A stretch of DNA of 64,000 nt from Sedimenticola sp. (GTDB taxonomy: Bacteria > Pseudomonadota > Gammaproteobacteria > Chromatiales > Chromatiaceae), in NCBI GenBank assembly GCA_027068915.1, contig JAMOLT010000010.1, positions 475,919 through 539,918 on the forward strand, read 5' to 3'. The position numbers and the translations under genes were made by a program. Below are positions 49,312 to 58,275 of this stretch, in pieces. The notes under the pieces were generated by a model. The model did no database searches. It was given only the letters and a program-made list of their open reading frames with translations, and had not been told where the DNA came from. Positions within the stretch are counted from its first letter, which is position 1. Every line of letters starts with the position of its first letter.

Positions 49312-49890
49312 ATGAGCAAAAGCATCAAAGGCACTGAGACCGAAAAAAATCTGCTGAAAGCGTTTGCCGGAGAATCCCAGGCGCGCAATCGCTACACCTA
49401 TTACGCCGGCATCGCACGCAAGGAAGGGCTGGTGCAGATTTCCGCCATCTTCGAGGAAACCGCCAACCAGGAAAAAGAGCACGCCAAGCGCTTCTTCAAG
49501 TTTCTCGAAGGCGGCGATGTGGAAATCACCGAAACCTATCCGGCAGGCCCGTTGGGCAGCACCCTGGAAAACCTCCGCGCCGCAGCCGCCGGAGAAGAGC
49601 ACGAATGGTCGGACATGTACCCGGCCATGGCGAAAACCGCCAGAGAAGAAGGCTTCGAAGAGATCGCCCTGGCCTATGAAGCGATTTCCGTCGCGGAAAA
49701 ACAGCACGAAAAGCGTTACCGGGATCTGGCCGAAAACCTGGAAGCCGGCCGCGTATTCAAACGCAACGGCAAGGTGGTCTGGCGCTGCCGCAACTGCGGC
49801 TATCTCCACGAGGGCGATGAAGCCCCCGACCTGTGCCCCGCCTGCCTGCACCCCCAGGCGCATTTCGAACTGCTGGGCGAAAACTGGTGA
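49312..49890 (+). CDS. rbr: Rubrerythrin
   Basis: 192 residues: an N-terminal ferritin-like di-iron domain (FAGESQARNRYTYYAG, EETANQEKEHAKRFFK, later EEIALAYEAISVAEKQHEKRY) and a C-terminal rubredoxin-like domain (CRNCGY ... CPAC). Rubrerythrins reduce hydrogen peroxide in anaerobes and microaerophiles. A GGGAG ribosome site precedes the ATG at 49312. Overlaps the next gene by four bases. Confidence 0.95.
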   Translation: MSKSIKGTETEKNLLKAFAGESQARNRYTYYAGIARKEGLVQISAIFEETANQEKEHAKRFFKFLEGGDVEITETYPAGPLGSTLENLRAAAAGEEHEWSDMYPAMAKTAREEGFEEIALAYEAISVAEKQHEKRYRDLAENLEAGRVFKRNGKVVWRCRNCGYLHEGDEAPDLCPACLHPQAHFELLGENW

Positions 49891-50240
49891 GCGAATCACT
49901 CCAGGAACTCAGCGACCGGCTGCTGCGCTTCGCCCAGGAGCGGGACTGGGAACAGTTCCACTCCCCCAAAAACCTGAGCATGGCCCTGTCCGCCGAAGCC
50001 GGAGAGCTGCTGGAGCACTTCCAGTGGCTGAATGAAGAACAAAGCCAGCATCTCGATGATGACAAGAAAGAAGCCATCGCCCTGGAAATGGCGGACATCT
50101 TCATCTACCTCGTGCGCCTGGCCGAGCGCCTGGACATCAACCTGCTGGATGCCGCCTGGCAGAAGATTGCCATCAACGAAAAGCGCTATCCCGTGGAACA
50201 GGTCAAAGGTGATGCGCGGCGGGCGGAAGAATACTCCTGA
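49887..50240 (+). CDS. MazG-like nucleotide pyrophosphohydrolase
   Basis: 117 residues with the all-alpha NTP pyrophosphatase signature: EAGELLEHFQW, then EMADIFIYLVRLAERL (ExxE...ExxD), and a KRYPVEQ tail. It resembles RS21-C6/dCTPase-type proteins that remove damaged nucleotides. A GTG start overlaps the rubrerythrin stop, so the pair may act together in oxidative stress. Confidence 0.88.
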   Translation: MSESLQELSDRLLRFAQERDWEQFHSPKNLSMALSAEAGELLEHFQWLNEEQSQHLDDDKKEAIALEMADIFIYLVRLAERLDINLLDAAWQKIAINEKRYPVEQVKGDARRAEEYS

Positions 50241-50317
50241 CCGAACGAGGTCGGTGTTGCTCGCAGAGTGATACCACCGCGCTTCCTGCTCAGTTGCTTC
50301 CAGGAATTACCGGCAAA

Positions 50318-50908
50318 TCAATTGTGCACGCCCAGCTCCGCACTAAAGTAACCGCTGACCTCCACATTCAAGCCCCCTGACGTGCTTGTATGTACGGCCA
50401 AACAGTCATTTGGTGTCAGCACCAGGTAAGGCGTTTCATAATTCCGGTGCACGCCATTGGAACCACTGGCGCTGTTCCAGACAATATATTGAGCTGTCAC
50501 AAAACTACCAACGACGGCGCCGCCGCTGCACGCCGTGGGGTTCGAAAAGTTTTCCTTCCATATTCGCACTGAAGCTGCCACTTTTGTTTGGCTGGCCATT
50601 CGCTGGCTGACGATAATATCGGTGACATAAAAATAACGGTCGTCCGGTACATTTTCATAGGTTACGCCGTCTGGTGACTCACATGGGATTGGCAGATTTT
50701 GGCGAATATTGTTCAGGGTATTGAGGTGGCAGCGAACAGGCAGGTTCAGGGCGGGATTGGTAGCCGCACTGGTTTGCAGGCTGCCATCGGGAAAACGGTA
50801 TCCGGTATCGGTACGGATTTCACCTGTGGCAGTAAGATTGTCCGCAAAGGCTGCCGGTGCAGACAAAAACGGCGACAGAAAAACAAATATCCACTGACGA
50901 AAATTCAT
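50318..50908 (-). CDS. Secreted protein, function unknown
   Basis: 196 residues with a signal peptide (WIFVFLSPFLSAPAAFA). A TATGEIRTDTGYRFPDGSLQT stretch at the start of the mature part recalls phage-fibre or surface-protein stalks; a beta-rich domain with three or four Cys follows. It has the same general layout as the protein at 11421-12245, with weak sequence likeness. GGAGGAG precedes the ATG at 50908. Confidence 0.65.
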   Translation of the reverse strand: MNFRQWIFVFLSPFLSAPAAFADNLTATGEIRTDTGYRFPDGSLQTSAATNPALNLPVRCHLNTLNNIRQNLPIPCESPDGVTYENVPDDRYFYVTDIIVSQRMASQTKVAASVRIWKENFSNPTACSGGAVVGSFVTAQYIVWNSASGSNGVHRNYETPYLVLTPNDCLAVHTSTSGGLNVEVSGYFSAELGVHN

Positions 50909-51140
50909 GATGACTCCTCCATCCTCTCGATGTGTTTGTGGTATGAACAGGCAGGACACTTGAGCAAAAACAAGAACCCCAACTTTTCAACAGGCCGCTT
51001 CCAAGCCAGTGGGGCGTTATGTCATAGCATCTTTTTTCTATTTTTCGAAAGAGTATAGCCAACAATGCGCAAATGACAATTTTTTAAGCAAAAAATGGGG
51101 GCATATATGATTGGCACTTAACCTTAAGCAAAAAACCATG

Positions 51141-51217
51141 GTCATTCCGGCGCAGGCCGGAATCCAGGATCTCGGGAATATGTGGCTGTCCTGGATCCCG
51201 GCCTGCGCCGGGATGAC
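51141..51217. repeat. REP-like long palindrome
   Basis: Arms of about 29 bp, GTCATTCCGGCGCAGGCCGG then AATCCAGGA against GTCATCCCGGCGCAGGCCGG then GATCCAGGA, enclose about 18 bp. The arm sequence also occurs inside repeat family 2 at 7461-7485. This type of palindrome is found dispersed in many proteobacteria. Confidence 0.8.
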
Positions 51218-51622
51218 GAATAACGAGACCTTTGGCTTAGGTAAGTGCTATTCAAGTCCGACCCCATCGTTCCGCTTCTGCGGAAAAGGGAGCAAGTCTC
51301 GCACCCGTTAAGCTGGCTAGGCTTCATTCTAGTGCCTTGTGGAAAGGCAGAACGCGAGACCCAACCCCGCTCTTGCGACCTTCTTGCTAGGGAGAGAACA
51401 AACCGCAGTCGATTACACTTATGCAACCAAAGAGTGCCATATGGTATCTTCTACACATCATTCTTTTCAGTGGGTTGTTTTTCCTAAATTTAAGAGGCGG
51501 GTGTCCCGAAAAAATCAGGATGCTTAAGTTTTGCGTAATATTTATATTATTCAATGAGTAAGCGCTGGTCAGGCTGTTTTTTATTACTTAGCCTTGATGA
51601 TGGTCGCAAGTTCAAACACAAA

Positions 51623-51638
51623 TGGCGTAAAACTTGCA
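51623..51638 (+). promoter_or_regulatory. Candidate sigma-54 promoter for the 11-gene operon
   Basis: TGGCGTAAAACTTGCA fits the sigma-54 consensus TGGCAC-N5-TTGCW with exact -24 GG to -12 GC spacing; two bases (GT for AC) differ. It lies 108 bp before the livH-like ATG. The operon encodes a sigma-54-dependent activator with an intact GAFTGA loop. The predicted start of transcription is near 51649. Confidence 0.7.
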
Positions 51639-51745
51639 GTTTGTAGCTGGTATGAAAATAGTGATTTACCAACTTTCATTGACCAATGATTATTGTAACT
51701 GGTCTTTGAGCTGGTGAAATAAAGACAGGAATAACTGAATTTATC

Positions 51746-52615
51746 ATGCAAATACTGATCAACGGGTTCTTGCAAGGCATTCTGTTCGGTGCAGTGGGCG
51801 TTGCCTTCGCGCTTGTCTATCGAACGACAAAAGTATTTTACATTGCCCTTGGTGGTGTTTACGCTTTGGCCCCTTATTTTCTTCTATCAGCACTTGAGTT
51901 TGATGTTCCATTGGTAGTTGGAATTATGCTCGCGCTGGCTCTTTCCATGCTTATCAGCATCCTGGCAGAAGAGACTATTCATTGGCCTTTCGAGCGTAAG
52001 CGTTCACCTACTGAAGTGCATTTGATCGGTTCTCTCGGCTTCTATCTCGTGTTGGTGCAAGTTATCGCCCTTGTCTGGGGGAATGAAATCAAGGTCCTTA
52101 AACCAGGAGGGGATACGACTTGGGAGCTGTTCGGCGTAATTCTGGTCAAGGCCCAACTGTTTGGGCCGCTATTGGCATTAAGTGCTGTTCTGTTACTTTT
52201 TATTTGGCTCACTCGTGCAAATCGGGGGTTGGAACTACGGGCGCTTGCGGATAACCCGATTCTGGTAGCCTTGCTGGGCAGAAATATCCGCGCACTTCGC
52301 AGATGGGTATTTGGGCTAAGCGGGGCACTTGTTGCGGTTGTAGCCCTGGGCCAGGCGTGGGATGTTGGTTTTGATCCGCATGTGGGACTGAACACCGTTC
52401 TACTGGGCATGGTGGCGATGATCATTGGCGGCTCCACCACTTTTGTAGGCCCTCTGATTGGTGGAATACTGCTTGGGATCCTGCGAAGCCAGGTTGTCTG
52501 GTACGGCTCCGCCCGTTGGGAAGATGCCGCCACATTCGTGCTGTTAGCATTGTTCCTATTTCTGAGACCTCAAGGAATTTTTGGGCGGAAGCAAAGACTA
52601 GAGGAGGCAGGGTAG
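51746..52615 (+). CDS. Branched-chain amino acid-type ABC permease (LivH family)
   Basis: 289 residues, about eight membrane helices. The family block (NRGLELRALADNPILVALLGRN) in the cytoplasmic coupling loop and IIGGSTTFVGPLIGGILLG near the end are clear. First gene of the operon; the next gene begins 4 bp later. Its real ligand need not be an amino acid. A poor ribosome site (AGGAA, fifteen bases away) may keep expression low. Confidence 0.88.
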   Translation: MQILINGFLQGILFGAVGVAFALVYRTTKVFYIALGGVYALAPYFLLSALEFDVPLVVGIMLALALSMLISILAEETIHWPFERKRSPTEVHLIGSLGFYLVLVQVIALVWGNEIKVLKPGGDTTWELFGVILVKAQLFGPLLALSAVLLLFIWLTRANRGLELRALADNPILVALLGRNIRALRRWVFGLSGALVAVVALGQAWDVGFDPHVGLNTVLLGMVAMIIGGSTTFVGPLIGGILLGILRSQVVWYGSARWEDAATFVLLALFLFLRPQGIFGRKQRLEEAG

Positions 52616-52619
52616 CCAA

Positions 52620-53489
52620 ATGAATTACCTATTTCACCTTCTCGTCTATTTCGAGATATACGCAATCGTTGCGCTATCGCTTAATCTATTGATTGGATAC
52701 GGCGGACTGTTGCAGATAGCTCACGCGGCCTACTACGGGGTTGGTGCTTATGCAGCAACATTGCTATGGCTCAACGCGGGTCTTGGTTTTTTTCCGGGGC
52801 TGTTGGCGGGCGCGGCAACGGCAGCCTTGCTAAGTCTTTTGGTATCACTCCCGGCGTGGCGGTTCAAGGGCGACTACTTCGTAATGATCAGCATAGCAGT
52901 ACAAACCCTTTTATACACGGTGATGTACAACTGGACATCAGTCACCAATGGCGCCTTCGGCATATCGGGTATTCCCCGGCCAGAGCTATTCGGTTACAAT
53001 TTTGTAACCACTGGTTCCGTATCCGTGCTTTTCGCGGGTATTGCGTTGGTCTTGGCCTTTATCCTCGCAATCTTGAAGTGGTCCCCCTTTGGCCGGGCGT
53101 TACAGGCAATGCGAGATGATGAGCTGGCTGCACGATCCATTGGTATCCCCGTGGAATGGTTAAAACTACAGGCTTTTGCCATTGCCTCAGCCATGGTTGG
53201 GGTCGCCGGGGGGATGTATGCCTCATATATCAGCTATATAGACGCCACGTCTTTTTCTCTCGATGAATCCATTCTCATGCTCAGCATGGTGATAATAGGA
53301 GGAACTGGAAATGTTCGCGGCCCCCTTGTCGGAGCGGCAGTGCTGATATTGCTTCCTGAGCTACTCCGATTTCTGGCACTGCCTGATGCGGTGGCAGCCA
53401 ATGTTCGTTTATTGGCATACGGATTGCTTCTGATAATTATGATGCATGTTCGCCCGCAGGGGCTGGCAGGTACATACCGCTATCAATGA
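52620..53489 (+). CDS. Branched-chain amino acid-type ABC permease (LivM family)
   Basis: 289 residues with the LivM blocks YGGLLQIAHAAYYGVGAY, FGRALQAMRDDELAARSIGI and IIGGTGNVRGPLVGAAVL. A GAGGAGG ribosome site lies within the end of the preceding gene. Forms a heterodimer with the LivH-like permease. Confidence 0.9.
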   Translation: MNYLFHLLVYFEIYAIVALSLNLLIGYGGLLQIAHAAYYGVGAYAATLLWLNAGLGFFPGLLAGAATAALLSLLVSLPAWRFKGDYFVMISIAVQTLLYTVMYNWTSVTNGAFGISGIPRPELFGYNFVTTGSVSVLFAGIALVLAFILAILKWSPFGRALQAMRDDELAARSIGIPVEWLKLQAFAIASAMVGVAGGMYASYISYIDATSFSLDESILMLSMVIIGGTGNVRGPLVGAAVLILLPELLRFLALPDAVAANVRLLAYGLLLIIMMHVRPQGLAGTYRYQ

Positions 53490-53504
53490 GACGAAAGAGG
53501 AATA

Positions 53505-54299
53505 ATGCCCGTAGAAGCCATCAATCAGTCGGCAAACAGCTCAGCCAAGACTACCGAAGCAGCAAGCTGTGTTGCATCTTTGTGCGCCGATGGGGTGTCA
53601 CTCGCATTTGGCGGGCAACAGGTATTAAAGAATATTGATCTTGAAGTTAGATCTGGCCAGATCGCCCACCTGCGCGGTGGCAATGGCTCCGGCAAGACAA
53701 CCTTGCTAAATATTCTTTCAGGGTTTCTTAAGCCGGATTCGGGACAAATAAAGCTGGTGATTGACAATCAGCCAATAGACGTGCTCAGCCATGCTCCAGC
53801 GACCCTTGCCCGACTAGGGCTTGCCCGCCTCTGGCAGGATACACGCCTGTTTGCCAGTATGACTGTGCTGGAAAACGTTCTGGCGGCATCTCCCCGTCCA
53901 CTGGGAATCAGTCCGGTAATGTCACTACTCGCCTATTCCAGAGTCCAGAAGCAAGAGAGGGAGTTCAAACATCAGGCTATGACCTTGTTGGATATGCTGG
54001 GCATGGCAGATCGTGCCGAATCTACCGGGGAACGCCTGTCTGGTGGTCAGGCTAAACGGGTCGCAATTGCCAGAATGCTACAGACTGGTGCGGAAATTCT
54101 TCTTCTTGATGAACCACTGGCTGGGCTTGACAAGGAATCGGCCGTTCGGTTGGTAGAGGACTTGAACCTTTTGGCTGATGACACCAGAAAAGCTATGCTG
54201 ATTGTTGAGCACAATCATGATGCGATCTCCCCCGTATGTGATATCTCTTATACTCTGGAGAATGGCTTCCTGCGTTATGAGGAGCATGAAGGGCAATGA
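53505..54299 (+). CDS. Branched-chain amino acid-type ABC ATPase (LivG family)
   Basis: 264 residues. Walker A is GGNGSGKTT, signature LSGGQAKR, Walker B ILLLDEPLAGLD and H-loop IVEHN. An extra N-terminal stretch of about 28 residues is not part of the domain. Overlaps the second ATPase gene by four bases. Confidence 0.9.
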   Translation: MPVEAINQSANSSAKTTEAASCVASLCADGVSLAFGGQQVLKNIDLEVRSGQIAHLRGGNGSGKTTLLNILSGFLKPDSGQIKLVIDNQPIDVLSHAPATLARLGLARLWQDTRLFASMTVLENVLAASPRPLGISPVMSLLAYSRVQKQEREFKHQAMTLLDMLGMADRAESTGERLSGGQAKRVAIARMLQTGAEILLLDEPLAGLDKESAVRLVEDLNLLADDTRKAMLIVEHNHDAISPVCDISYTLENGFLRYEEHEGQ

Positions 54300-54895
54300 G
54301 CTTGCTGGAATTTGAATGGATTGGCGGCAGACAGAAAGCTGCCAATGTGCCACTGCTTTCAGTGGAGAACTTGACAGTACGTCTCGGCCAGCGTCTGGTG
54401 CTGGATTCTGTAAATGTAGATCTGTATGAGGGAGAGCATTTGCGTGTGACGGGGCCTAATGGGTCTGGTAAGAGTACGCTTTTTAATGCGATAACCGGAG
54501 TGGTTCCGGTTGAGGAAGGCAGAATCATGTTTGATGGGCGGGATATTACAAGTTTGCCTACTCATGAACGCAGCCATTTAGGGATCCGGTACATGAGGCA
54601 GAGAGAGAACATATTTCCAACACTTACAGTTCGAGAAAACCTACAATTGGCCGTTGGAGTAAACGGCTACGAACGTTTTCATGAAGAATTTTCTGAATGG
54701 GCTAAAGATATTCCTTCTGACAGGTCTGGTGGAATGTTGAGCGGTGGACAGAGGCAGAAGTTGGCTTGGGGAATGGTGAAGTTGACTAATTTAAGGGTTA
54801 TATTAGCAGATGAGCCGTTTGCTGGAACAAGTGATTTTGAATTAGAGAAAACTGGTTTGACACTTTGTGTTATCGAACATCAGTTATTACGTTAA
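54296..54895 (+). CDS. Shortened ABC ATPase (LivF-like)
   Basis: 199 residues, against about 235 in LivF. Walker A GPNGSGKST, signature LSGGQRQK and a Walker B with LADEP are present. Only about 17 residues separate DEPFAG from IEH, fewer than in LivF, and the protein ends just after the H-loop, so the C-terminal helices are missing. It also has a 20-residue N-terminal extension. It may still form the second half of the ATPase dimer with a reduced role, or be impaired. The frame is otherwise intact and coupled to its neighbours. Confidence 0.82.
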   Translation: MSLLEFEWIGGRQKAANVPLLSVENLTVRLGQRLVLDSVNVDLYEGEHLRVTGPNGSGKSTLFNAITGVVPVEEGRIMFDGRDITSLPTHERSHLGIRYMRQRENIFPTLTVRENLQLAVGVNGYERFHEEFSEWAKDIPSDRSGGMLSGGQRQKLAWGMVKLTNLRVILADEPFAGTSDFELEKTGLTLCVIEHQLLR

Positions 54896-54910
54896 TCCGG
54901 AGTTTATAAG

Positions 54911-56023
54911 ATGATAAATAAATTTATTAGTATAGTGCTGTTTTGTTTTGTCTTGTTGATTGCGGGATGTGGAAAAAGCCCGGAAAATGAGATTTTGATT
55001 GGCGCAATACTGCCTTTGACAGGCAGCGGTTCTCAAGACGGAGAGTATCAAAAAAATGGCATTGATCTGGCGATAAAAGAGATAAACAAAAACGGAGGCA
55101 TTAACGGTTCACCCATTCGAATTCATTACGAGGATAGTCATAATGAAGCGAAAGAAGGAATTACTGCAATGAATACGATGTTAAATCGACACAAAATTGA
55201 CATCGTTCTTAGTACAATGAGTGGGGTCAGCGCCCCACTGTCTTCTTACGTTGGAAATAAAATGCCGGTATTGCTTTTTGTCACGGTAGCTTCTGTACCT
55301 AAAATTACCCTGCGAGGTGATAATATATACAGAGCTTTTGTTACAAGTGATATCGAGTCACGAATAATGGCAGATTTTATGTTCGACCAAGGATTTAAAA
55401 AAATGGCAGTTCTCTATGTGAACGATGACTACGGTGTGGGAGGGAAGGAGGAATTCGCTAGCCAATTTAGGATCAAAGGTGGTGAAGTAATCTTTGATAG
55501 TGCTTTTGAGAAAGGCAGTACCGATCACCGTAGTCTTATTTTCAAAGCATTGGAAGGTAAGCCGGATGGTGTTTTTGTTGTTGGGTATGATAAATCCTTT
55601 GCCACGTTGATCCAGCAATTAGGCCAGTTAGGTAAGGGTGTGCAAATTGCCGCGACATCACCGTTGTCTGTCCCATCATGGCGCTCCCTGGCAGGCGATG
55701 CGGCAGAAGGAGCATATTTGGTTAGCAGTTACTTCAAATCTGACCCAGAGGATCTAGCCACAAAAGCTTTTGACCAAGAATATAAATCTGCGTACCAATC
55801 ACCATCAAATTATCTTGCGGGTTCTGCTTATGTATCTGTGCAATTACTTGCTGCAGCCATGAGAAGCAGCGGAACAGATAGAGAGCAGGTGCAAAAAGGC
55901 CTTCTGGAGATAAAAGACCATCCCACCATTCTGGGTAAAATATCATTTCAAAGTAATAGGGAAGCAAGCTTTCCAGTTCGTATTGCTAGAATTACAGATG
56001 GTAAGGTTAAGCCGGTAGAATAA
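54911..56023 (+). CDS. Periplasmic ligand-binding lipoprotein (LivK-like)
   Basis: 370 residues with a lipobox (LIAGC, lipidated Cys 20) and the type I periplasmic-binding fold: ILIGAILPLTGSGSQDG, DLAIKEINKNGGING, MAVLYVNDDYG and the closing GKISF block. It is the receptor for the importer. Gly and Ser residues of the LivJ ligand pocket are partly kept, but the substrate cannot be named. GGAG is nine bases before the ATG. Confidence 0.88.
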   Translation: MINKFISIVLFCFVLLIAGCGKSPENEILIGAILPLTGSGSQDGEYQKNGIDLAIKEINKNGGINGSPIRIHYEDSHNEAKEGITAMNTMLNRHKIDIVLSTMSGVSAPLSSYVGNKMPVLLFVTVASVPKITLRGDNIYRAFVTSDIESRIMADFMFDQGFKKMAVLYVNDDYGVGGKEEFASQFRIKGGEVIFDSAFEKGSTDHRSLIFKALEGKPDGVFVVGYDKSFATLIQQLGQLGKGVQIAATSPLSVPSWRSLAGDAAEGAYLVSSYFKSDPEDLATKAFDQEYKSAYQSPSNYLAGSAYVSVQLLAAAMRSSGTDREQVQKGLLEIKDHPTILGKISFQSNREASFPVRIARITDGKVKPVE

Positions 56024-56025
56024 AT

Positions 56026-56688
56026 ATGAAGGCAGTCGCGCAACATCAATTTTCTGTAGAATCTGAGTATCTCCTAAAAAATGCAAAAAGAGATATTCTG
56101 TCCCCAGAGGAGATTTTCCGAAAGAACCATGTATCTAGAACTTTGGTAATTCTGGGCTCTTCTCGGTGCACTCCTCAGATGGAACCATATATGGCTAATG
56201 CCAGGCAACTGGCACACTCGGTGGCACAGTGGTCCGCAAAGCAACGGCCTGAAAATAAGCTATGGCTTGTGAGTGGGGGAAAGTCTGGCATCATGGAGCA
56301 GGTGTCACAAGGAGCCTTGTTGGCTGGAGAAAAAAGTTTAGGTTTTGGCTTCCGGCTCGAAAGTCACGGAGTCAATCAGCACCAAGATGATGATTTTACG
56401 CATCTGTTTACCGACCTTGGGATCAGAGATTATTGGCTTTATAAGAATTCTGAAGCGATAGTAGCTTTCCCTGGCGGTCTCGGGACGATTATGGAGCTTA
56501 CTGACTCATTATTGCATATGCAGTTGGGGATGCGAAAAAAGGTGCCAATGTTTTTGTTTGGCAGCAAATTCTGGAATTCAGCATTAAATACAAAATTACT
56601 CATTCAGCATAAGGTGGCATCCGAGGAAGATCTTGATCAAATCAAAATATGCGATAGGGTAGAAGAAATTATTTGTAACATTATGTGA
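56026..56688 (+). CDS. LOG/SLOG-family nucleotide-processing protein
   Basis: 220 residues of the Rossmann-like LOG family. The SGGKSGIMEQVSQGA block near 84-98 and the catalytic PGGLGTIMEL near 148-157 are both present. Known LOG enzymes release the base from nucleoside 5'-monophosphates; the wider SLOG superfamily includes nucleotide sensors in bacterial conflict systems. The gene is 2 bp after the receptor gene and overlaps the next by four, so it belongs to the operon. It might make or break a nucleotide signal. Confidence 0.82.
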   Translation: MKAVAQHQFSVESEYLLKNAKRDILSPEEIFRKNHVSRTLVILGSSRCTPQMEPYMANARQLAHSVAQWSAKQRPENKLWLVSGGKSGIMEQVSQGALLAGEKSLGFGFRLESHGVNQHQDDDFTHLFTDLGIRDYWLYKNSEAIVAFPGGLGTIMELTDSLLHMQLGMRKKVPMFLFGSKFWNSALNTKLLIQHKVASEEDLDQIKICDRVEEIICNIM

Positions 56689-58268
56689 AAGAGGAAGGAC
56701 AGGTGGCGGAAAAAACATCCAACGGCGACTTGCAAATAATGCCGTTTTTCACAGAATTAAGAAATCATGAGTTCAGTTCTGAAGAAGAAGATAGTTTAAA
56801 ATTACTTGAGAGATTGGCTGTTGAGATAAATAACATAGATGGTTTTATATTAGGGTCGTATGTTTTCTGGGATGGTGTTGATTCTAGTGTCCCGACATTA
56901 TATGAAATAGATGGCAAAGGTTTATTCTTTCATACAAATGCTCAAGATAACTTTAAGGATAAAGCTTTAAAAACACTCCAGGAATTACAAAAAAACGGGG
57001 GGAAGTTATTTATCAGCAAGAAATTGCATCAATTGGATAAGGTGCGTGCGAAAAAGATTGAATTGCTTCATCATGATTGTCGTGCGGATTGCACGACGAA
57101 TTGCTGTGATAGTATGCGGGAACAGGCTTGGTTTGTGTATACTCTGCTTTCTAGATTAGGAGATCTATTTTCAAACGAAGATGATAAAACAACAGCCAAT
57201 GAATACCAAAATGTAATCAAAGGTTATTTCCCAACAAACGATAGGGCGTATACGATTATATATTGCCCTTTTTTAGTGCCCGACGGGAAACCGCCCGGCA
57301 ACTTTTTCGGTGTTTTTGAATGCAATGGGAATTGCAATGATGACTTATTAAGACATCTATCAAAGATACAACTTATTGGAACATTGGTCTTTTCAAAGAA
57401 GGCGGTATCTGCTTTGGTGGAAGAGAAAATGTCAAAAAAATATGATGAGTTAAAAGAGCAGATTAATAAAATCAGGGAACTAAGAGAGCCATTTCAGAGA
57501 TTAAATGAAACGATAGGAGTGATTGAGGGAATAATGAATCCTTACGATCTTTGGCTTGGTGCGGAGCCAATGCAGGCAGTTATCGATCAGCTTGGGAAAT
57601 CTAGCAGGGGTTATTTTAGAGATGGCCTACATGAGGCCAGCGCGTATTCAAGTAGCGATATTAATGAACTTTGTAAAGAGTGGAATGAAGCTGGCGGGCT
57701 CGGCAATCTTAAGCTACAACTAAAACAAGCAGGTGATGGTGTTTATAAAAAGTATTTTGGCTGTTTTTCTGTTGGTGCTGGTGGTTATAACACAAGTTCC
57801 CCTTTTATAGCAAAAGCACTTAATAGAAAGTGTTGTCCTCTTTTGTGGATTGATGATTTAATTGAAGGGCATTGTGCGGAAATGTGTGAAACAGTGGTTT
57901 TAGGAGAGGATATTAATCCTCTTGCTTTTACTTTTGCTTTGCGTACATTAAAGGAAACCTTGAACAATGGAGTCGAAACTCAAATAAAAATAATGGATGG
58001 ACAGCTTGTCGTTAAATTTACTGTAAGTAAAAGGGGCGGTCATTTTAGTGATAACCTCAGGAAGCTCTATGAAACTGTTTTAGAAAAGAGTAATAATGTT
58101 TCCGAGTTTAATTTATCGCGGGAACAAACTTCAAGTGCATTGGCGTTGCTTGGTACTGCGGCAATTGGGAGTCTTGAGGAATCTGTTTTGGAAACCAAGG
58201 AGGCACCCGAAGATAATGCAACAATAGATTACTATATATTTACATATGAAATATCTACCATAAGCTAA
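56685..58268 (+). CDS. Unrecognised 527-residue protein, possible degenerate sensor
   Basis: Starts GTG inside the LOG stop. Residues of about 1-240 look like a GAF-type sensory fold (FILGSYVFWDG, FFGVFECNG), with a Cys-rich insert (CRADCTTNCC near 130). A charged helical stretch (about 245-285, EEKMSKKYDELKEQINKIRE) would form a coiled coil. The C-terminal part (NPLAFTFALRTLKETL ... VVKFTVSKRGG) has the shape, but not the motifs, of a histidine-kinase ATPase. No His-box or N/G boxes are convincing. Since the operon encodes a regulator with a receiver but no obvious kinase, this could be its sensor. That is inference. Confidence 0.5.
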   Translation: MKEEGQVAEKTSNGDLQIMPFFTELRNHEFSSEEEDSLKLLERLAVEINNIDGFILGSYVFWDGVDSSVPTLYEIDGKGLFFHTNAQDNFKDKALKTLQELQKNGGKLFISKKLHQLDKVRAKKIELLHHDCRADCTTNCCDSMREQAWFVYTLLSRLGDLFSNEDDKTTANEYQNVIKGYFPTNDRAYTIIYCPFLVPDGKPPGNFFGVFECNGNCNDDLLRHLSKIQLIGTLVFSKKAVSALVEEKMSKKYDELKEQINKIRELREPFQRLNETIGVIEGIMNPYDLWLGAEPMQAVIDQLGKSSRGYFRDGLHEASAYSSSDINELCKEWNEAGGLGNLKLQLKQAGDGVYKKYFGCFSVGAGGYNTSSPFIAKALNRKCCPLLWIDDLIEGHCAEMCETVVLGEDINPLAFTFALRTLKETLNNGVETQIKIMDGQLVVKFTVSKRGGHFSDNLRKLYETVLEKSNNVSEFNLSREQTSSALALLGTAAIGSLEESVLETKEAPEDNATIDYYIFTYEISTIS

Positions 58269-58275
58269 GCATGTG

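Larger units (their letters stand above)
50909..51745. other. Long intergenic stretch before the liv-like operon
   Basis: 837 bp without a supported gene. It contains a palindromic REP-like element (51141-51217), a possible transposase scrap (about 51441-51524, reading HHSFQWVVFPKFKRRV, weakly like IS200-type proteins) and an AT-rich part with the sigma-54 promoter candidate. AGGCT/AGCCT arms at 51571-51594 could be an activator site. Confidence 0.5.

Noticed and set aside
51441..51524. IS200-type transposase fragment (HHSFQWVVFPKFKRRV)
   Set aside because: Resemblance is short and lacks the catalytic HUH and Tyr; kept only as a note in the intergenic entry.
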